Assembly (NCBI RefSeq): GCF_000261365.1
Contig: NZ_AJVC01000003.1
Coordinates: forward strand, 1,674,001 to 1,738,000
Source of the DNA: Herbaspirillum sp. GW103
GTDB taxonomy: Bacteria > Pseudomonadota > Gammaproteobacteria > Burkholderiales > Burkholderiaceae_D
Direction of reading: 5' to 3'
DNA length: 64,000 nt
The notes beneath the pieces were generated by a model, which worked only from the letters and a program-made list of their open reading frames with translations, was not told where the DNA came from and did not search any database. Below, piece by piece: positions 31,881 through 42,666 of this stretch. Numbering within the stretch: position 1 is the first letter of the stretch; every line of letters begins with the position of its first letter. Made by a program: the position numbers and the translations under genes.

Positions 31881-34100
31881 TCAAGCCTCCACCGCAGCGT
31901 CCTCGCCGCCAGCCGCTGCCGCCCGGCGCGCATCCTCTTCGCGGAAGAAGGCCTGCACCACCTCCAGTTCGCGCGTGCGCTTGAAGGGGGGCAGGCTCTG
32001 CCAGATGCGACGACCATAATTCTTGGTAATGATGCGCGGGTCGCAGATCATCAGCACGCCACGATCGCCCTCATCACGGATCAGGCGGCCAGCGCCCTGC
32101 TTGAGGTTGATGATGGCGGCCGGCAGTTGATGGTGCACGAAACCGTTCAAACCCTGCTTTTCCATCTCGCTGATGCGTGCAGCCAGCACCGGATCATCCG
32201 GCGGCGAGAACGGCAGCTTGTCGATGATCACCAGCGAGAGCGCATCTCCGCGTACGTCCACGCCTTCCCAGAAGCTCTGGCTGCCGATCAGCACGCCATT
32301 GCCCGCCGCACGGAAACGGTCGAGCAACTCCGTGCGACCGGCCTCGCCCTGCACGAACAGCGGGAAGTCGTGACCACGCGCCGCGAACTCGGTACGCAGG
32401 CGCTCGGCGGCGCGATTGACCGCGCGCAGGGTGGTGCACAGGAAGAAGCAGCGACCACCGGCGGCCTCGATGGTGGGCAGCGCGGCATCGATCACCGCAT
32501 CCGTGTACTCAAAGGAATTGGGCTGCGGCAGGTTCTGCGGCACGTACAGAAGGCCCTGCTCGCCATAATTGAAGGGACTGGGCCAGGATTGCGCAGGCGC
32601 ATTCCACAAGCCCATCTGGGCGGCATAGTGATTGAAATCTTTCTTCACTGCCAGCGTCGCGGAAGTGAATATCCATGAGCGTGGCGTACCCTCGCGCTGC
32701 TTGTTGAAGATGGGCGCGATGGACAGTGGTGTACGGTGCAGCTGCAGCGAGGACTGGAAGGCTTCCACCCACAGCACGTAAAAGGGTTTCTGGGCCGGCG
32801 GCTCTTCCTGCTCCTCGCCCGCTGCCTCCCGCTTGTTGTCGGCGGGCTTGGCCGCTGCCTTGGCGGCGGCTTCGGCCTGGATCTTGGCCAGCTCGTCGGG
32901 CGTCCCCCAGTTCTCCAGCTGGCGCAGCAATTCATTGGCGCGGTCACGGCATTGCTCGATGGTCTCGGCACGCTCGGCCTGTTTTTCCAGCACGGCGATC
33001 ATGTCGTCCATGCAGTCTTTCAGGGTATCGAGCGCGGGGAAGAAGGCGCTGGAGGGAGCGATCTGGTTCAGCGCCAGCCGTACGGATTCTTCCGGGAAGG
33101 CCAGCCGCAGATCCCGCGCCGCCCGCTCCACCGGCGCCACCAGGCGCGCCCAGTCGGCACCGTCGCGGGCGTGCGACAGGCCTTCAGCCAACACGTCGCG
33201 GCACAGTTCCAGAATCTGCGAGGTGGAAATGGTTTCGCCGAAGAACAGCGTGGCGGTATCGGGCAACTGATGCGCCTCGTCGAAGATGACGGTGTTGGCC
33301 GAGGGCAGCAGTTCGGCGATGCCGGTGTCCTTGAGCGCCACATCGGCAAAGAACAGGTGATGGTTGACCACCACCACGTCGGCCTGCTGCGCTTCCTTGC
33401 GCGCCTTCATCACGAAGCAGTCCTGGTAGTACTGGCATTCAGCGCCAAAGCAGGTATCGCGGGTGGAGGTCACCAGATTCCATACCGAGGCCGTCTCGGG
33501 CACCTTGGTCAGCTCGGCCTTGTCACCGGACGAGGTGGATTTGACGAAGCGCGAGATCTCGCGCAGGTAACCGACATCCTCGCGTGCGGTCAGGCGACCG
33601 TTCTGCAGTGTGCGCTCCAGATGGAAATGGCAGACGTAGTTGCTGCGCCCCTTGAGCAGTGCCACAGAGACCGGTGCATGCAAGGCCTTGCGCACGGTCG
33701 GGATATCGCGATTGAAAAGCTGATCCTGCAGCGTCTTGGTGCCGGTGGAGACGATGGTCTTGCCGCCCCACAGCAGCGCAGGTACCAGGTAGGCAAAGGT
33801 CTTGCCGGTACCGGTACCGGCCTCGGCGATCAGCGTACCCTGGCTGGTGATGGCCGCGGCGATGGCCTTGGCCATTTCGGTCTGGGCATGACGCGGACGG
33901 TAGCTGCCGACGGCACCACCGAGGGGACCACCAGCACCGAAGAGGCGCTCGACCTCGGCATCATGGATGCCAGGTGCGTCGGGATTGGTACCCTCGGTCT
34001 CGGCGGGAACGGTGCGGGCGCGGCTGTCGGCCATGTCGGCGGGGGCGTCTGGAGCTGTCACTGCGGCAAACCTGTAGGAAAACACGTGCGGCGCAGACAT
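31881..34100 (-). CDS. DinG/YoaA-family ATP-dependent helicase
   Basis: Superfamily 2 XPD-like DNA helicase with an iron-sulfur cluster, involved in unwinding damaged or R-loop DNA. Walker A AEAGTGTGKT is near residue 95 and the DEAH box (IFDEAHQLPD) near 275. Four cluster cysteines lie between them (NYVCHFHLE, DTCFGAECQYYQDCF). An insertion rich in Ala/Lys/Glu is near residues 410-440. I prefer the ATG at 34100; a TTG at 34139 and an ATG at 34034 are alternatives, and none has a clear ribosome site. YoaA is the closer match; symbol left open. Confidence 0.9.
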   Translation of the reverse strand: MSAPHVFSYRFAAVTAPDAPADMADSRARTVPAETEGTNPDAPGIHDAEVERLFGAGGPLGGAVGSYRPRHAQTEMAKAIAAAITSQGTLIAEAGTGTGKTFAYLVPALLWGGKTIVSTGTKTLQDQLFNRDIPTVRKALHAPVSVALLKGRSNYVCHFHLERTLQNGRLTAREDVGYLREISRFVKSTSSGDKAELTKVPETASVWNLVTSTRDTCFGAECQYYQDCFVMKARKEAQQADVVVVNHHLFFADVALKDTGIAELLPSANTVIFDEAHQLPDTATLFFGETISTSQILELCRDVLAEGLSHARDGADWARLVAPVERAARDLRLAFPEESVRLALNQIAPSSAFFPALDTLKDCMDDMIAVLEKQAERAETIEQCRDRANELLRQLENWGTPDELAKIQAEAAAKAAAKPADNKREAAGEEQEEPPAQKPFYVLWVEAFQSSLQLHRTPLSIAPIFNKQREGTPRSWIFTSATLAVKKDFNHYAAQMGLWNAPAQSWPSPFNYGEQGLLYVPQNLPQPNSFEYTDAVIDAALPTIEAAGGRCFFLCTTLRAVNRAAERLRTEFAARGHDFPLFVQGEAGRTELLDRFRAAGNGVLIGSQSFWEGVDVRGDALSLVIIDKLPFSPPDDPVLAARISEMEKQGLNGFVHHQLPAAIINLKQGAGRLIRDEGDRGVLMICDPRIITKNYGRRIWQSLPPFKRTRELEVVQAFFREEDARRAAAAGGEDAAVEA

Positions 34101-34251
34101 CGGTGACACCGGCGCAACTTGCACGTCATTGGGGAACAAGGCGCTATTTTACGCGGAGTCGGCAGCGCGCCCCTGACTGGCATGAAAGATCCGTGCCAGC
34201 GCGCTTGAGAATTCGAGAGCGACGCCTGCACAGGCAGGCGGACAACGGGAT

Positions 34252-34458
34252 TCAGGCGGGGATATCGGGTACCAGCTGCATCTTCAGCAGCGCGATGTGG
34301 TCCTTCAATTGCAGTTTGCGCTTCTTGAGGCGGCGCAGTTGCAGGTCCTCGGAACGGGCATCGCGGGTGAGCATGTCGATCACGCTATCGAGATCACGGT
34401 GCTCGACTTCGAGTTCGATGATGCGGCGCTGGATGTCTTCGCGATGCGTACTGGTCAT
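34252..34458 (-). CDS. YdcH/DUF465 small protein
   Basis: A 68-residue highly charged helical protein of the DUF465 family. The pattern EDIQRRIIELEVEHRDLDSVID followed by DLQLRRLKKRKLQLKDHIA matches the family, whose members are short helical hairpins of unknown function. It is a stand-alone gene between the helicase and the coiled-coil protein. Confidence 0.85.
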   Translation of the reverse strand: MTSTHREDIQRRIIELEVEHRDLDSVIDMLTRDARSEDLQLRRLKKRKLQLKDHIALLKMQLVPDIPA

Positions 34459-34566
34459 GATGGCGGCTGGTTGCTGATGTGCTTGCTAGTGTAATGCACC
34501 CGCCGGTACACGCCAAATCGACGTGTACGGCGGAAGAAAAGTCCAGCCGCCAAGCGGCTTGCCTGC

Positions 34567-35472
34567 TTACTTGGCGACGGGCTGCTGCGATTGCTGCTGT
34601 TGCTGTTGCTGATCCAGTTGCTGTTGCTGCTTCTGCTTGCGCTCGGCACGTTCCCGCTCGTTCTCGGCCTTCTTGCGCTCTACTTCCAGGCGATGCTCCT
34701 CGGCTTGCTGGATGCGGCGCTGGCGTTCAGCGGCGTTGGCCGCACGGGCCGGTGCGCGCGCGGCTTCCTCGGCCTTCTGGCGCTGTACCTCGGCCTCATG
34801 CTGACGCACGCGGTAATCGGCGGGTACATCCTTGCTCTGGTCGATCCGCTGCTGCACTTCGCTGTTCTTGGCGCGGCTTTCCTTGACCTTGCGGGCGGAA
34901 TCGGCCTCCTTCTGCTTCTGCTCGGCCAGACGACGGGCGGAATCCTCCTCGTCCTTGGCGCGCTGCTCGGCCAGCGAACGATCACGGTCATCCACTGCGG
35001 CCTGGCGCTGGAAGACCTTGGCCTCGTATTCCACGGCCTTGATGCCCTTGTCGGTCAGACGCTTGCGGTCACGCGCGGCTTCCAGGCAGTCCGAGACCAG
35101 GAACTTGGGATAGCAGGCACGCTGATCGAGGATGTAGCGCAGCTCGGCCGCCTGGCGATCCTCAGCCGCTTCCTCCAGCGCTTTCTGGGCCAGCTCGTCC
35201 GACTTGATGGACCCCGCAGGATAACGCTGCGCGATGGGCGGACGCGCTTCCAGTTCGTCGAAGCGTTCACGGCTCATCGTCGCTACCGGTGCCGCCGCCG
35301 GGGATACCGGGCTCGCCTGGGTCTGCGCCGGTTGCACGCCCGCAGCGGCCTGGGTCGATGCCTGCCCTTGCGCCATGGTGGCACCAGCGACCAGGGTCAG
35401 CATCAGGCCGCACAGGGAAGAGGTAACGCCTTTGGCATCGGCAAAAAGACCTTGCATGGATTTCTTGTTCAT
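34567..35472 (-). CDS. Periplasmic coiled-coil protein with polyglutamine tail (unknown)
   Basis: I do not recognise a function. The 301-residue protein has a signal peptide (SSLCGLMLTLVAGATMA-QG), a Ala/Pro/Gln linker, a compact segment with two cysteines (DQRACYPKFLVSDCLEAARD), then ~170 residues of nearly pure charged coiled coil rich in Arg, Lys, Glu, Gln and Ala, ending in a glutamine tract (KQKQQQQLDQQQQQQQSQQ). The two cysteines could form a disulfide. It is 11 bp upstream of zapE in the reverse sense (zapE precedes it on the minus strand), so the two may be cotranscribed. Confidence 0.75.
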   Translation of the reverse strand: MNKKSMQGLFADAKGVTSSLCGLMLTLVAGATMAQGQASTQAAAGVQPAQTQASPVSPAAAPVATMSRERFDELEARPPIAQRYPAGSIKSDELAQKALEEAAEDRQAAELRYILDQRACYPKFLVSDCLEAARDRKRLTDKGIKAVEYEAKVFQRQAAVDDRDRSLAEQRAKDEEDSARRLAEQKQKEADSARKVKESRAKNSEVQQRIDQSKDVPADYRVRQHEAEVQRQKAEEAARAPARAANAAERQRRIQQAEEHRLEVERKKAENERERAERKQKQQQQLDQQQQQQQSQQPVAK

Positions 35473-35483
35473 CAGATGGTTGT

Positions 35484-36581
35484 TCAGGAGAGGCTGTCGG
35501 CAATCGTGCGGCGATCCGCATCCAGGTATTCCTTCGACTGCATCTCAATGATACGTGAAACGGTGCGGTGGAATTCGTTGGAGAGCGTACCGACGGTGTA
35601 AAGCTCGTCCGGCTCCACGGCGGCCGACATGATCAGCTTGACCTTGTGATCATAGAAGACGTCGATCAGCCAGGTGAAGCGGCGCGCCTCCGAGGACATC
35701 GCCGCCGACATGCACGGAATGCCTGACAGGATCACGGTCTGGAAGCGGCTGGCCAGTTCCAGGTAATCGTTCTGCGAGCGCGGGCCACCGCACAGCGTGG
35801 CGAAGTCGAACCAGATCGCACTGCCCGCACGGCGCAGGGCGCGGATCTCGCGGGCTTCGATGTGTACGCGCGGATCTTCGTCGGCAGCTTCGGCGACGGC
35901 GGCAAAGGCGCTGCGCAATTCTTCATCGGTCTTGGCATTCAACGGGGTGTGATACACCTTCACCTGCTCCAGTACCCGCTTGCGGTAGTCGATGCCGGCG
36001 TCGATATTCATGACGTCCAGCTTGTCCTTGAGCAATGCAATGGTGGGCAGCATGCGGTCGCGATGCAGGCCATCCGGGTAGAGCGTGCTCGGCTCGTAGT
36101 TGGAGGTCATCACGAACGACACGCCATGGTCGAACAGGCCCTTCAACAGGTTGTAGAGGATCATCGCATCGGCGATGTCGGAGACGTGGAATTCGTCGAA
36201 ACAGATCAGACGATACTTCTTGGCGATGCGCTTGGCGACTTCATCGAGGGGATCGGAAATCCCCTTCAACTCATCAAGCTGGCGATGCACGTCGCGCATG
36301 AATTCATGGAAGTGCAGGCGCGTCTTGCGCACCACCGGCACCACGGAATAAAAGCTGTCCATCAGGAAGGACTTGCCACGCCCTACCCCACCCCACATGT
36401 AGACACCGCGCGGCACCGCAGGCCGGCTGATCAGGCGCTTGAAGGCGGAGGCGCGCTGGGCCTTGTAGGCGACCCATTCCTCATAGGCGCGCTGCAGGCG
36501 CTCGATGGCGCGCAGTTGCGCCTCATCGGATTGATAACCGCGCTGGGACAGCGACTGTTCGTAGAATTGACGGACATCCAT
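35484..36581 (-). CDS. zapE: Cell division protein ZapE (AFG1-like ATPase)
   Basis: A 365-residue AAA+-like ATPase of the AFG1/LACE1 family; in E. coli ZapE acts at the division ring under low oxygen. I chose the ATG at 36581 (MDVRQFYEQSLSQRGY). Walker A is GGVGRGKSFLMDSFY near residue 65 and the Walker B segment LICFDEFHVSDIADAM. It lies between lpdA and the coiled-coil protein, near respiratory and TCA genes. Confidence 0.93.
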   Translation of the reverse strand: MDVRQFYEQSLSQRGYQSDEAQLRAIERLQRAYEEWVAYKAQRASAFKRLISRPAVPRGVYMWGGVGRGKSFLMDSFYSVVPVVRKTRLHFHEFMRDVHRQLDELKGISDPLDEVAKRIAKKYRLICFDEFHVSDIADAMILYNLLKGLFDHGVSFVMTSNYEPSTLYPDGLHRDRMLPTIALLKDKLDVMNIDAGIDYRKRVLEQVKVYHTPLNAKTDEELRSAFAAVAEAADEDPRVHIEAREIRALRRAGSAIWFDFATLCGGPRSQNDYLELASRFQTVILSGIPCMSAAMSSEARRFTWLIDVFYDHKVKLIMSAAVEPDELYTVGTLSNEFHRTVSRIIEMQSKEYLDADRRTIADSLS

Positions 36582-36602
36582 GGTGTGGTCTTGTAAAACG
36601 AC

Positions 36603-36627
36603 AATGGGCGAGCCAGGCTCGCCCATT
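36603..36627 (-). terminator. Terminator hairpin after lpdA
   Basis: Perfect 12-bp inverted repeat AATGGGCGAGCC / GGCTCGCCCATT with a single central base, about 90 bp beyond the lpdA stop. On the minus strand it is followed by GTCGTTTT, a weak T-tract. It probably separates lpdA from zapE. Confidence 0.65.
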
Positions 36628-36718
36628 GGGTTGACATCTCAATGCGCACTATGCGGGCAACTCAAACCTGGCCATGCTGGCAGGCATGAGCGACCCGTAT
36701 TGTCGCACTGATCGCGCA

Positions 36719-38146
36719 TCAGAAGTTCAGTGCGCGCTTGTCGACGGCCAGAGCCGCTTCCTTGGTCGCTTCGGACAGCGAGGGGTGAGCGTGGCAGATA
36801 CGGGCGATGTCTTCCGACGAAGCACGGAATTCCATCGCCACCACGGCTTCGGAGATCAGCTCGGAAGCCATCGGGCCGACGATGTGCACACCCAGGATTT
36901 CATCGGTCTTGGCATCGGCCAGGAACTTCACCATGCCCGAGGTATCGCCCAGCGCACGGGCGCGACCATTGGCCAGGAACGGGAAGGTACCGGCCTTGTA
37001 CTGCACGCCTTCGGCCTTCAATTGCTGCTCGGTCTTGCCGACCCAGGCGATTTCCGGCGAGGTGTAGATGACCCAGGGAATGGTGTTGAAGTTGACGTGA
37101 CCGTGCTGGCCGGCAATACGCTCGGCCACGGCAACGCCTTCTTCTTCCGCCTTGTGGGCCAGCATCGGGCCGCGCACCACGTCACCCACCGCCCACACGT
37201 TGGGCAGGTTGGTCTTGCAGTCGCCGTCCACGGCGATGAAGCCGCGCTCGTCCAGCTTCAGGCCCACGCCTTCGGCGTTCAGGCCAATGGTGTTGGGGGT
37301 ACGGCCGATCGAGATGATCAGCTTGTCGAATTCGCCGGTATGGGCTTCGCCCTTGGCATCGGTGTATTCGACGGAAACGCTGTTCTTGCCGGCCTTGATG
37401 GTGCCGATCTTCACACCCAGGTTCACGGCCAGGCCTTGCTTGGTCAGCAGCTTCTGGGCTTCCTTGGCGATCTGTTCATCCACCGCACCCAGGAAGGTCG
37501 GCAGTGCTTCCAGCACGGTCACTTCCGCGCCCAGGCGACGCCAGACCGAACCCATTTCCAGGCCGATCACGCCGGCACCGATCACGCCCAGCTTCTTCGG
37601 CACTTCAGAAATGGACAGTGCGCCGGTATTGGAGAGGATCAGCTTTTCGTCGAACTCGGCGCCCGGCAGTGCACGGGCGTTCGAACCGGTTGCCACGATC
37701 ACGTGCTTGGCAGTGATGGTTTCTTCGGCAGCGCCGGCGACCTTGATCTCGTAGCCATTGGCATCGCCCTTGACGAAGGAGCCACGGCCGTGGAAGAAGG
37801 TGACCTTGTTCTTCTTGAACAGGTACAGGATGCCGTCGTTGTTCTGCTTGACCACGGTGTTCTTGCGACCCAGCATCTTTTCCAGGTTCAGGCCCAGGCC
37901 CTTGACTTCGATGCCGTGCTCGGCGAAGCCGTGGCTGGCGTGCTCATAGTGTTCGGAGGATTGCAGCAGCGCCTTGGAGGGAATGCAGCCGACGTTGGTG
38001 CAGGTGCCGCCCGGTGCGGGGCCGCCCTTTTCGTTTTTCCATTCGTCGATGCAGGCGGTGTTGAAGCCCAGTTGCGCTGCGCGGATGGCGGCGATGTAAC
38101 CGCCGGGGCCGCCACCGATGACGACTACGTCAAAATTCTTGCTCAT
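36719..38146 (-). CDS. lpdA: Dihydrolipoyl dehydrogenase (E3)
   Basis: FAD enzyme that reoxidises the lipoyl arm of the 2-oxoglutarate dehydrogenase complex and yields NADH. It has 475 residues. The FAD motif [17 protein letters not shown], the redox-active disulfide [13 protein letters not shown], the NAD motif [10 protein letters not shown] and the C-terminal HAHPSLSE with the catalytic His are all present. AGGA precedes the ATG. It is the last gene of odhA-odhB-lpdA, separated from odhB by two hairpins. Confidence 0.97.
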   Translation of the reverse strand: MSKNFDVVVIGGGPGGYIAAIRAAQLGFNTACIDEWKNEKGGPAPGGTCTNVGCIPSKALLQSSEHYEHASHGFAEHGIEVKGLGLNLEKMLGRKNTVVKQNNDGILYLFKKNKVTFFHGRGSFVKGDANGYEIKVAGAAEETITAKHVIVATGSNARALPGAEFDEKLILSNTGALSISEVPKKLGVIGAGVIGLEMGSVWRRLGAEVTVLEALPTFLGAVDEQIAKEAQKLLTKQGLAVNLGVKIGTIKAGKNSVSVEYTDAKGEAHTGEFDKLIISIGRTPNTIGLNAEGVGLKLDERGFIAVDGDCKTNLPNVWAVGDVVRGPMLAHKAEEEGVAVAERIAGQHGHVNFNTIPWVIYTSPEIAWVGKTEQQLKAEGVQYKAGTFPFLANGRARALGDTSGMVKFLADAKTDEILGVHIVGPMASELISEAVVAMEFRASSEDIARICHAHPSLSEATKEAALAVDKRALNF

Positions 38147-38170
38147 GTGTGTATTCCTGATTCGTTGTGC

Positions 38171-38205
38171 GCATCCGCTCTGATCTCTTGGTCCGAAGCG
38201 GATGC
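38171..38205. repeat. Inverted repeat between odhB and lpdA
   Basis: GCATCCGCT at 38171-38179 pairs with AGCGGATGC at 38197-38205. It directly abuts the odhB terminator T-run on the lpdA side. No coding sequence. It could shape the mRNA of lpdA or act as a second stop signal. Confidence 0.6.
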
Positions 38206-38241
38206 AAAAAGGCGCTGAATGCCTGGGGGCCGTTCAGCGCC
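38206..38241 (-). terminator. Rho-independent terminator after odhB
   Basis: On the minus strand GGCGCTGAA / TTCAGCGCC (38241-38233 with 38219-38211) is followed by TTTTT at 38210-38206. It lies 27 bp past the odhB stop and would lower lpdA expression relative to odhAB unless lpdA has its own promoter. Confidence 0.8.
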
Positions 38242-38267
38242 TCGCTCACGCCGTGATGGCCGGTTGC

Positions 38268-39509
38268 TTACAGATCCAGCAGCAGGCGTGCCGGATCTTC
38301 CAGTGCTTCCTTGATCGCGACCAGCGACAGGACGGCTTCGCGGCCGTCGATGATGCGGTGGTCATAGGACAGCGCGAAGTAGTTGATCGGACGGACCACG
38401 ACCTGGCCGTTTTCAACCACAGCGCGTTCCTTGGTGGCGTGGATGCCCAGGATCGCCGATTGCGGCGGGTTGATGATCGGGGTCGACAGCATGGAACCGA
38501 AGGTACCGCCGTTGGAGACGGTGAAGGTACCGCCCGACAGTTCTTCGATGGACAGCTTGCCGTCCTTGGCCTTCTGGCCGAATTCACCGATCTTCTTCTC
38601 GATGTCAGCGATGGACATCTGGTCCGCATCACGCAGGATGGGCACGACCAGGCCGCGCGGCGAACCGACGGCCACGCCGATGTCGAAGTAGCCGTGGTAG
38701 ACGATGTCATTGCCATCGACCGAAGCGTTGACGATCGGGTACTTCTTCAGGGCATGCACGACCGCCTTGACGAAGAAGGACATGAAGCCCAGCTTGACGC
38801 CGTGTTCCTTCTCGAACTTGTCCTTGTACTTGTTGCGCAGGTCGATGACCGGCTGCATGTTGACTTCGTTGAAGGTGGTCAGGATGGCGTTGGTCGATTG
38901 CGACTGGACCAGACGCTCGGCCACGCGGGCACGCAGGCGGCTCATCGGCACGCGCTGTTCCGGACGGCTTTCCAGACCGGCCTTGACCGGTGCGGCCACT
39001 TGCGCCAGGGCCGGCTTGGCGGCAGCAGCAGGTGCAGCGGCAGGCGCCGACAGGGCACCCAGCACGTCGCCCTTGGTCACGCGGCCATCCTTGCCGGTGC
39101 CGGTGACTTGCGAGGTCGACAGGTTGTTGTCGGCCAGCAGCTTGGCAGCGGCGGGCATGGCGACATCGCCCTTGGAAGCCAGCTCGGGAGCGGCAACCGG
39201 AGTCGGTTCGTTGGTGGCTTGGGGAGCGGGAGCGGCCTTGACTTCGGTCGGGGCCACTTGGGCGGATGCGTCGGTGTCCAGGATGGCGATCACTTCACCG
39301 GCCACGACGGTAGCACCGTCGGCCTTGATGATCTGGGTGATCACGCCAGCGTCCGGCGAGGGCAGTTCCAGCACGACCTTGTCGGTCTCGATGTCGATCA
39401 GGTTTTCATCGCGGGCGACGGGTTCGCCAACCTTCTTGTGCCATTGCAGCAGGGTTGCTTCAGCAACGGATTCCGACAACTGCGGGACTTTTACTTCGAT
39501 TTGAGCCAT
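38268..39509 (-). CDS. odhB: 2-oxoglutarate dehydrogenase E2 (succinyltransferase)
   Basis: Dihydrolipoyl succinyltransferase core of the 2-oxoglutarate dehydrogenase complex, 413 residues. The lipoyl domain carries the target lysine in ETDKVVLE (Lys44). An Ala/Pro linker leads to the E3-binding domain ([20 protein letters not shown]) and the catalytic domain ends with [15 protein letters not shown] containing the active His. It is 88 bp after odhA. sucB is the E. coli name. Confidence 0.97.
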   Translation of the reverse strand: MAQIEVKVPQLSESVAEATLLQWHKKVGEPVARDENLIDIETDKVVLELPSPDAGVITQIIKADGATVVAGEVIAILDTDASAQVAPTEVKAAPAPQATNEPTPVAAPELASKGDVAMPAAAKLLADNNLSTSQVTGTGKDGRVTKGDVLGALSAPAAAPAAAAKPALAQVAAPVKAGLESRPEQRVPMSRLRARVAERLVQSQSTNAILTTFNEVNMQPVIDLRNKYKDKFEKEHGVKLGFMSFFVKAVVHALKKYPIVNASVDGNDIVYHGYFDIGVAVGSPRGLVVPILRDADQMSIADIEKKIGEFGQKAKDGKLSIEELSGGTFTVSNGGTFGSMLSTPIINPPQSAILGIHATKERAVVENGQVVVRPINYFALSYDHRIIDGREAVLSLVAIKEALEDPARLLLDL

Positions 39510-39597
39510 TTTCAGGATTCTCCGATTTTCGGGTGATTTCGTTCTTATGGAAACAGGGACGCACTGCCCTCGCAGCGCGTCCCGTTTGCATCGATGA

Positions 39598-42462
39598 TTA
39601 CTTGGTCAGCACAAAGCCCTTGAGCTTGGCGAAGGCGGTTTCGATCAGTGCCTTTTGCTGTGCGTAGTGCTTGTCGTAGTAACCGACGGCCGGCGAGGCG
39701 CTGGCCGGGCGGCCTGCATAGGCCAGCTTCTGACCTTCGGAGAGATTCTCGAAGATGTTGTGCTGGATCTGCAGCCATGCGCCCTGGTTCTGCGGCTCGT
39801 CCTGTGCCCACACCAGTTCGTTGAAGTTCGGGAACTGCTTGAGGGCAGCGGCGAACGCCTTGTGCGGGAACGGATACAGCTGCTCGACGCGGATGATGGC
39901 GGTATCGGTCTGGCCACGTTCCTTGCGGGCGTTGACCAGGTCGTAGTACACCTTGCCCGAGCAGGCGACGATGCGCTTGACCTTCTTGGCGTCGATGGTT
40001 TCATCGACTTCCGGGATCACGGTCTGGAACGAACCCTTGGCCAGGTCGGACAGCGGGGAACCGGCATCCTTGTTACGCAGCAGCGACTTCGGGGTCATGA
40101 TGATCAGCGGCTTGCGGAACAGGCGGATCATCTGGCGACGCAGCAGGTGGAAGATCTGCGCAGCGGTGGTGGGCTGCACGACCTGCATGTTGTTGTCGGC
40201 GCACAGCTGGAGGTAACGCTCGATACGTGCCGACGAGTGTTCCGGACCCTGACCTTCGTAGCCGTGGGGCAGCATCTGCACCAGACCCGAGGCACGGCCC
40301 CACTTCACTTCGCCGGAGCTGATGAACTGGTCCATGACGACCTGGGCGCCGTTGGCGAAGTCGCCGAACTGGGCTTCCCAGATGGTCAGGGTGTTCGGTT
40401 CAGCGGTCGAGTAGCCGTATTCGAAGGCCAGCACGGCTTCTTCGGACAGCACCGAGTCGATCACGGTGAAGGTGGACTGGTTCTCGGCCACGTTCTGCAG
40501 CGGGATGAAGGTACCGGCATCCCAACGCTCACGGTTTTGATCGTGCAGCACCGCGTGACGGTGGGTGAAGGTGCCACGGCCGGCATCCTGACCGGTCAGG
40601 CGCACGGCATAGCCGGAGGAGACCAGGCTGGCGTAGGCCAGGTGTTCGCCCATGCCCCAGTCCAGGTTCATTTCACCACGACCCATGGCGGCGCGGTCGT
40701 TCAAGACCTTCTCGACCAGCGAGTGCACCTTGAAGCCTTCCGGCACGGTGGTGATCTTGGTGGCCAGGCGCTTCAGTTCCGCCATCGGCACGGCGGTTTC
40801 GGCCGCATCGGTCCACTTGCGGTTCAGGAACGGCAGCCAGTCGACGGCATACTTGCTCTTGAAGTTGGTCAGCACCGGATCGATGGCGTGCTTGCCGGCG
40901 TCCATGGCGGCGCGGTAAGCCTTGACCAGTTCTTCGCCGCCATCGGCGGGAATGGTCTGCTGGGTCACCAGCTTGTCGGCGTAGAGCTTGCGGGTGCCGG
41001 GGTGCTGGGCGATCTTCTTGTACATCAGCGGCTGGGTCAGAGCAGGGGTATCTTGCTCGTTGTGGCCCAGCTTGCGGAAGCAGATGATGTCGACCACGAT
41101 GTCCTTCTTGAACTTCATGCGGTAGTCGACAGCGATCTGGGTGGCGAACACGACGGCTTCCGGATCATCGCCGTTGACGTGCAGCACCGGGGCTTCGATC
41201 ATCTTGACCACATCCGAGCAGTACAGGGTCGAACGGGAGTCGCGCGGGTCGGAAGTGGTGAAGCCGATCTGGTTGTTGATGACGATGTGAACGGTGCCGC
41301 CCGTGCCGTAGCCACGGGTCTGTGCCAGGTTCAGGGTTTCCATCACCACGCCTTGGCCGGCGAAGGCGGCGTCGCCGTGCACCAGGATCGGCAGCACTTG
41401 CGAACCATCCTTGTCGCCGCGGCGATCCATACGGGCCTTGACCGAACCTTCGACCACCGGGTTGACGATTTCCAGGTGGGACGGGTTGAAGGCCAGCGAC
41501 AGGTGGACCGGGCCGCCAGGGGTGGAGACGTCGGAGGAGAAACCTTGGTGGTACTTGACGTCACCGGCCGGCAGGTCGTCAGCGTGACGGCCTTCGAATT
41601 CGGAGAACAGTTCCTGCGGGGTCTTGCCCAGGATGTTGACCAGCACGTTCAGGCGGCCGCGGTGGGCCATGCCGATCACGATTTCCTGCACGCCCTTTTC
41701 ACCGGCGCGCTGGATGGTTTCATCCAGAGAGGCGATGAAGGACTCGCCACCTTCCAGCGAGAAGCGCTTCTGGCCGACGTACTTGGTGTGGAGGTAGCGC
41801 TCCAGGCCTTCAGCGGCGGTCAGGCGTTCCAGGATGTGCTTCTTCTTGTCGGAGGAGAAGCTGGGCACGGCACGGGTCGGCTCCAGGCGCTCTTCCAGCC
41901 AGCGCACTTCCGACATGTCGGAAATGTAGGTGAACTCGGCACCGATGGAGCGCGTGTAGGTGTCACGCAGCATCTGCAGCAGGTCGCGCAGGGAGGCGGT
42001 TTCCGGGCCGAAGTAGGTGTTGTTGATGTTGAACACGATGTCCATGTCGGCGTCAGTAAAGCCGTAGAAGGACGGATCGAGTTCGGGGATGTTGGGGCGT
42101 TCCTGGCGTTGCAGCGGGTCCAGGTTGGCGAAACGGGAACCGAGGTCACGGTAGCCGGCGATCAGCTGGGTAACAGCGACGCGCTTGCGGCCCATGTCGG
42201 AGTCGGCGGAAGCGATGACGGTGCGGATCGGGCCTTGCTTGGCACGTTCGGCGAAGGAAGCGATCACCGGAGCGTGGGCCACGTCAGGACGGGTGGAGCC
42301 GTCGGTAGCGGGAACGTGTTGCACGGCGTCGAAGTATGCACGCCAGTTGTCGGGGACGGAGCCGGGATTGTTCAGGTAGGCTTCGTACAGTTCTTCGATG
42401 TACGGAGCATTCCCACCGAACAGGTAGGAGTTGATGTTGTATTGCTCGTAGAGCTTTGTCAT
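39598..42462 (-). CDS. odhA: 2-oxoglutarate dehydrogenase E1
   Basis: Thiamine-diphosphate decarboxylase component that converts 2-oxoglutarate to a succinyl-lipoyl intermediate. It has 954 residues, standard for SucA/OdhA. It starts [20 protein letters not shown], has [17 protein letters not shown] (the TPP-binding region) and the C-terminal transketolase-like domain ([13 protein letters not shown]). An AAGGTGA ribosome site precedes the ATG. First gene of odhA-odhB-lpdA. Confidence 0.98.
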   Translation of the reverse strand: MTKLYEQYNINSYLFGGNAPYIEELYEAYLNNPGSVPDNWRAYFDAVQHVPATDGSTRPDVAHAPVIASFAERAKQGPIRTVIASADSDMGRKRVAVTQLIAGYRDLGSRFANLDPLQRQERPNIPELDPSFYGFTDADMDIVFNINNTYFGPETASLRDLLQMLRDTYTRSIGAEFTYISDMSEVRWLEERLEPTRAVPSFSSDKKKHILERLTAAEGLERYLHTKYVGQKRFSLEGGESFIASLDETIQRAGEKGVQEIVIGMAHRGRLNVLVNILGKTPQELFSEFEGRHADDLPAGDVKYHQGFSSDVSTPGGPVHLSLAFNPSHLEIVNPVVEGSVKARMDRRGDKDGSQVLPILVHGDAAFAGQGVVMETLNLAQTRGYGTGGTVHIVINNQIGFTTSDPRDSRSTLYCSDVVKMIEAPVLHVNGDDPEAVVFATQIAVDYRMKFKKDIVVDIICFRKLGHNEQDTPALTQPLMYKKIAQHPGTRKLYADKLVTQQTIPADGGEELVKAYRAAMDAGKHAIDPVLTNFKSKYAVDWLPFLNRKWTDAAETAVPMAELKRLATKITTVPEGFKVHSLVEKVLNDRAAMGRGEMNLDWGMGEHLAYASLVSSGYAVRLTGQDAGRGTFTHRHAVLHDQNRERWDAGTFIPLQNVAENQSTFTVIDSVLSEEAVLAFEYGYSTAEPNTLTIWEAQFGDFANGAQVVMDQFISSGEVKWGRASGLVQMLPHGYEGQGPEHSSARIERYLQLCADNNMQVVQPTTAAQIFHLLRRQMIRLFRKPLIIMTPKSLLRNKDAGSPLSDLAKGSFQTVIPEVDETIDAKKVKRIVACSGKVYYDLVNARKERGQTDTAIIRVEQLYPFPHKAFAAALKQFPNFNELVWAQDEPQNQGAWLQIQHNIFENLSEGQKLAYAGRPASASPAVGYYDKHYAQQKALIETAFAKLKGFVLTK

Positions 42463-42631
42463 TTGCTCACCTTTCTTCGCGCTTCGCGAGATTAGCGGGT
42501 TTCTACACCTTCCGCGACACGGCCTGACCGGTTAGCGGATTGCATCAAGTTGTGGGGGAAGGACCTTGTCTACCTGAACTTCTGTACGTCATCCAGTCAG
42601 CGCATCGGAATTATATCTCCTAATATCAAAT

Positions 42632-42664
42632 AAAAAAGCGAATCCTAAGGGATTCGCTTTTTTA
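42632..42664. terminator. Strong bidirectional terminator of the sdh-gltA operon
   Basis: GCGAATCC-TAAG-GGATTCGC-type stem (42638-42657) flanked by six A's and six T's, so it works in both directions. On the minus strand it ends the gltA transcript about 190 nt after the stop codon, leaving a long 3' untranslated region. Confidence 0.92.
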
Positions 42665-42666
42665 TT

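Noticed and set aside
39655-42495. 946-codon plus-strand open frame opposite odhA
   Set aside because: Shadow of odhA. No ribosome site and no recognisable domain; the opposite strand is a full-length E1 enzyme.
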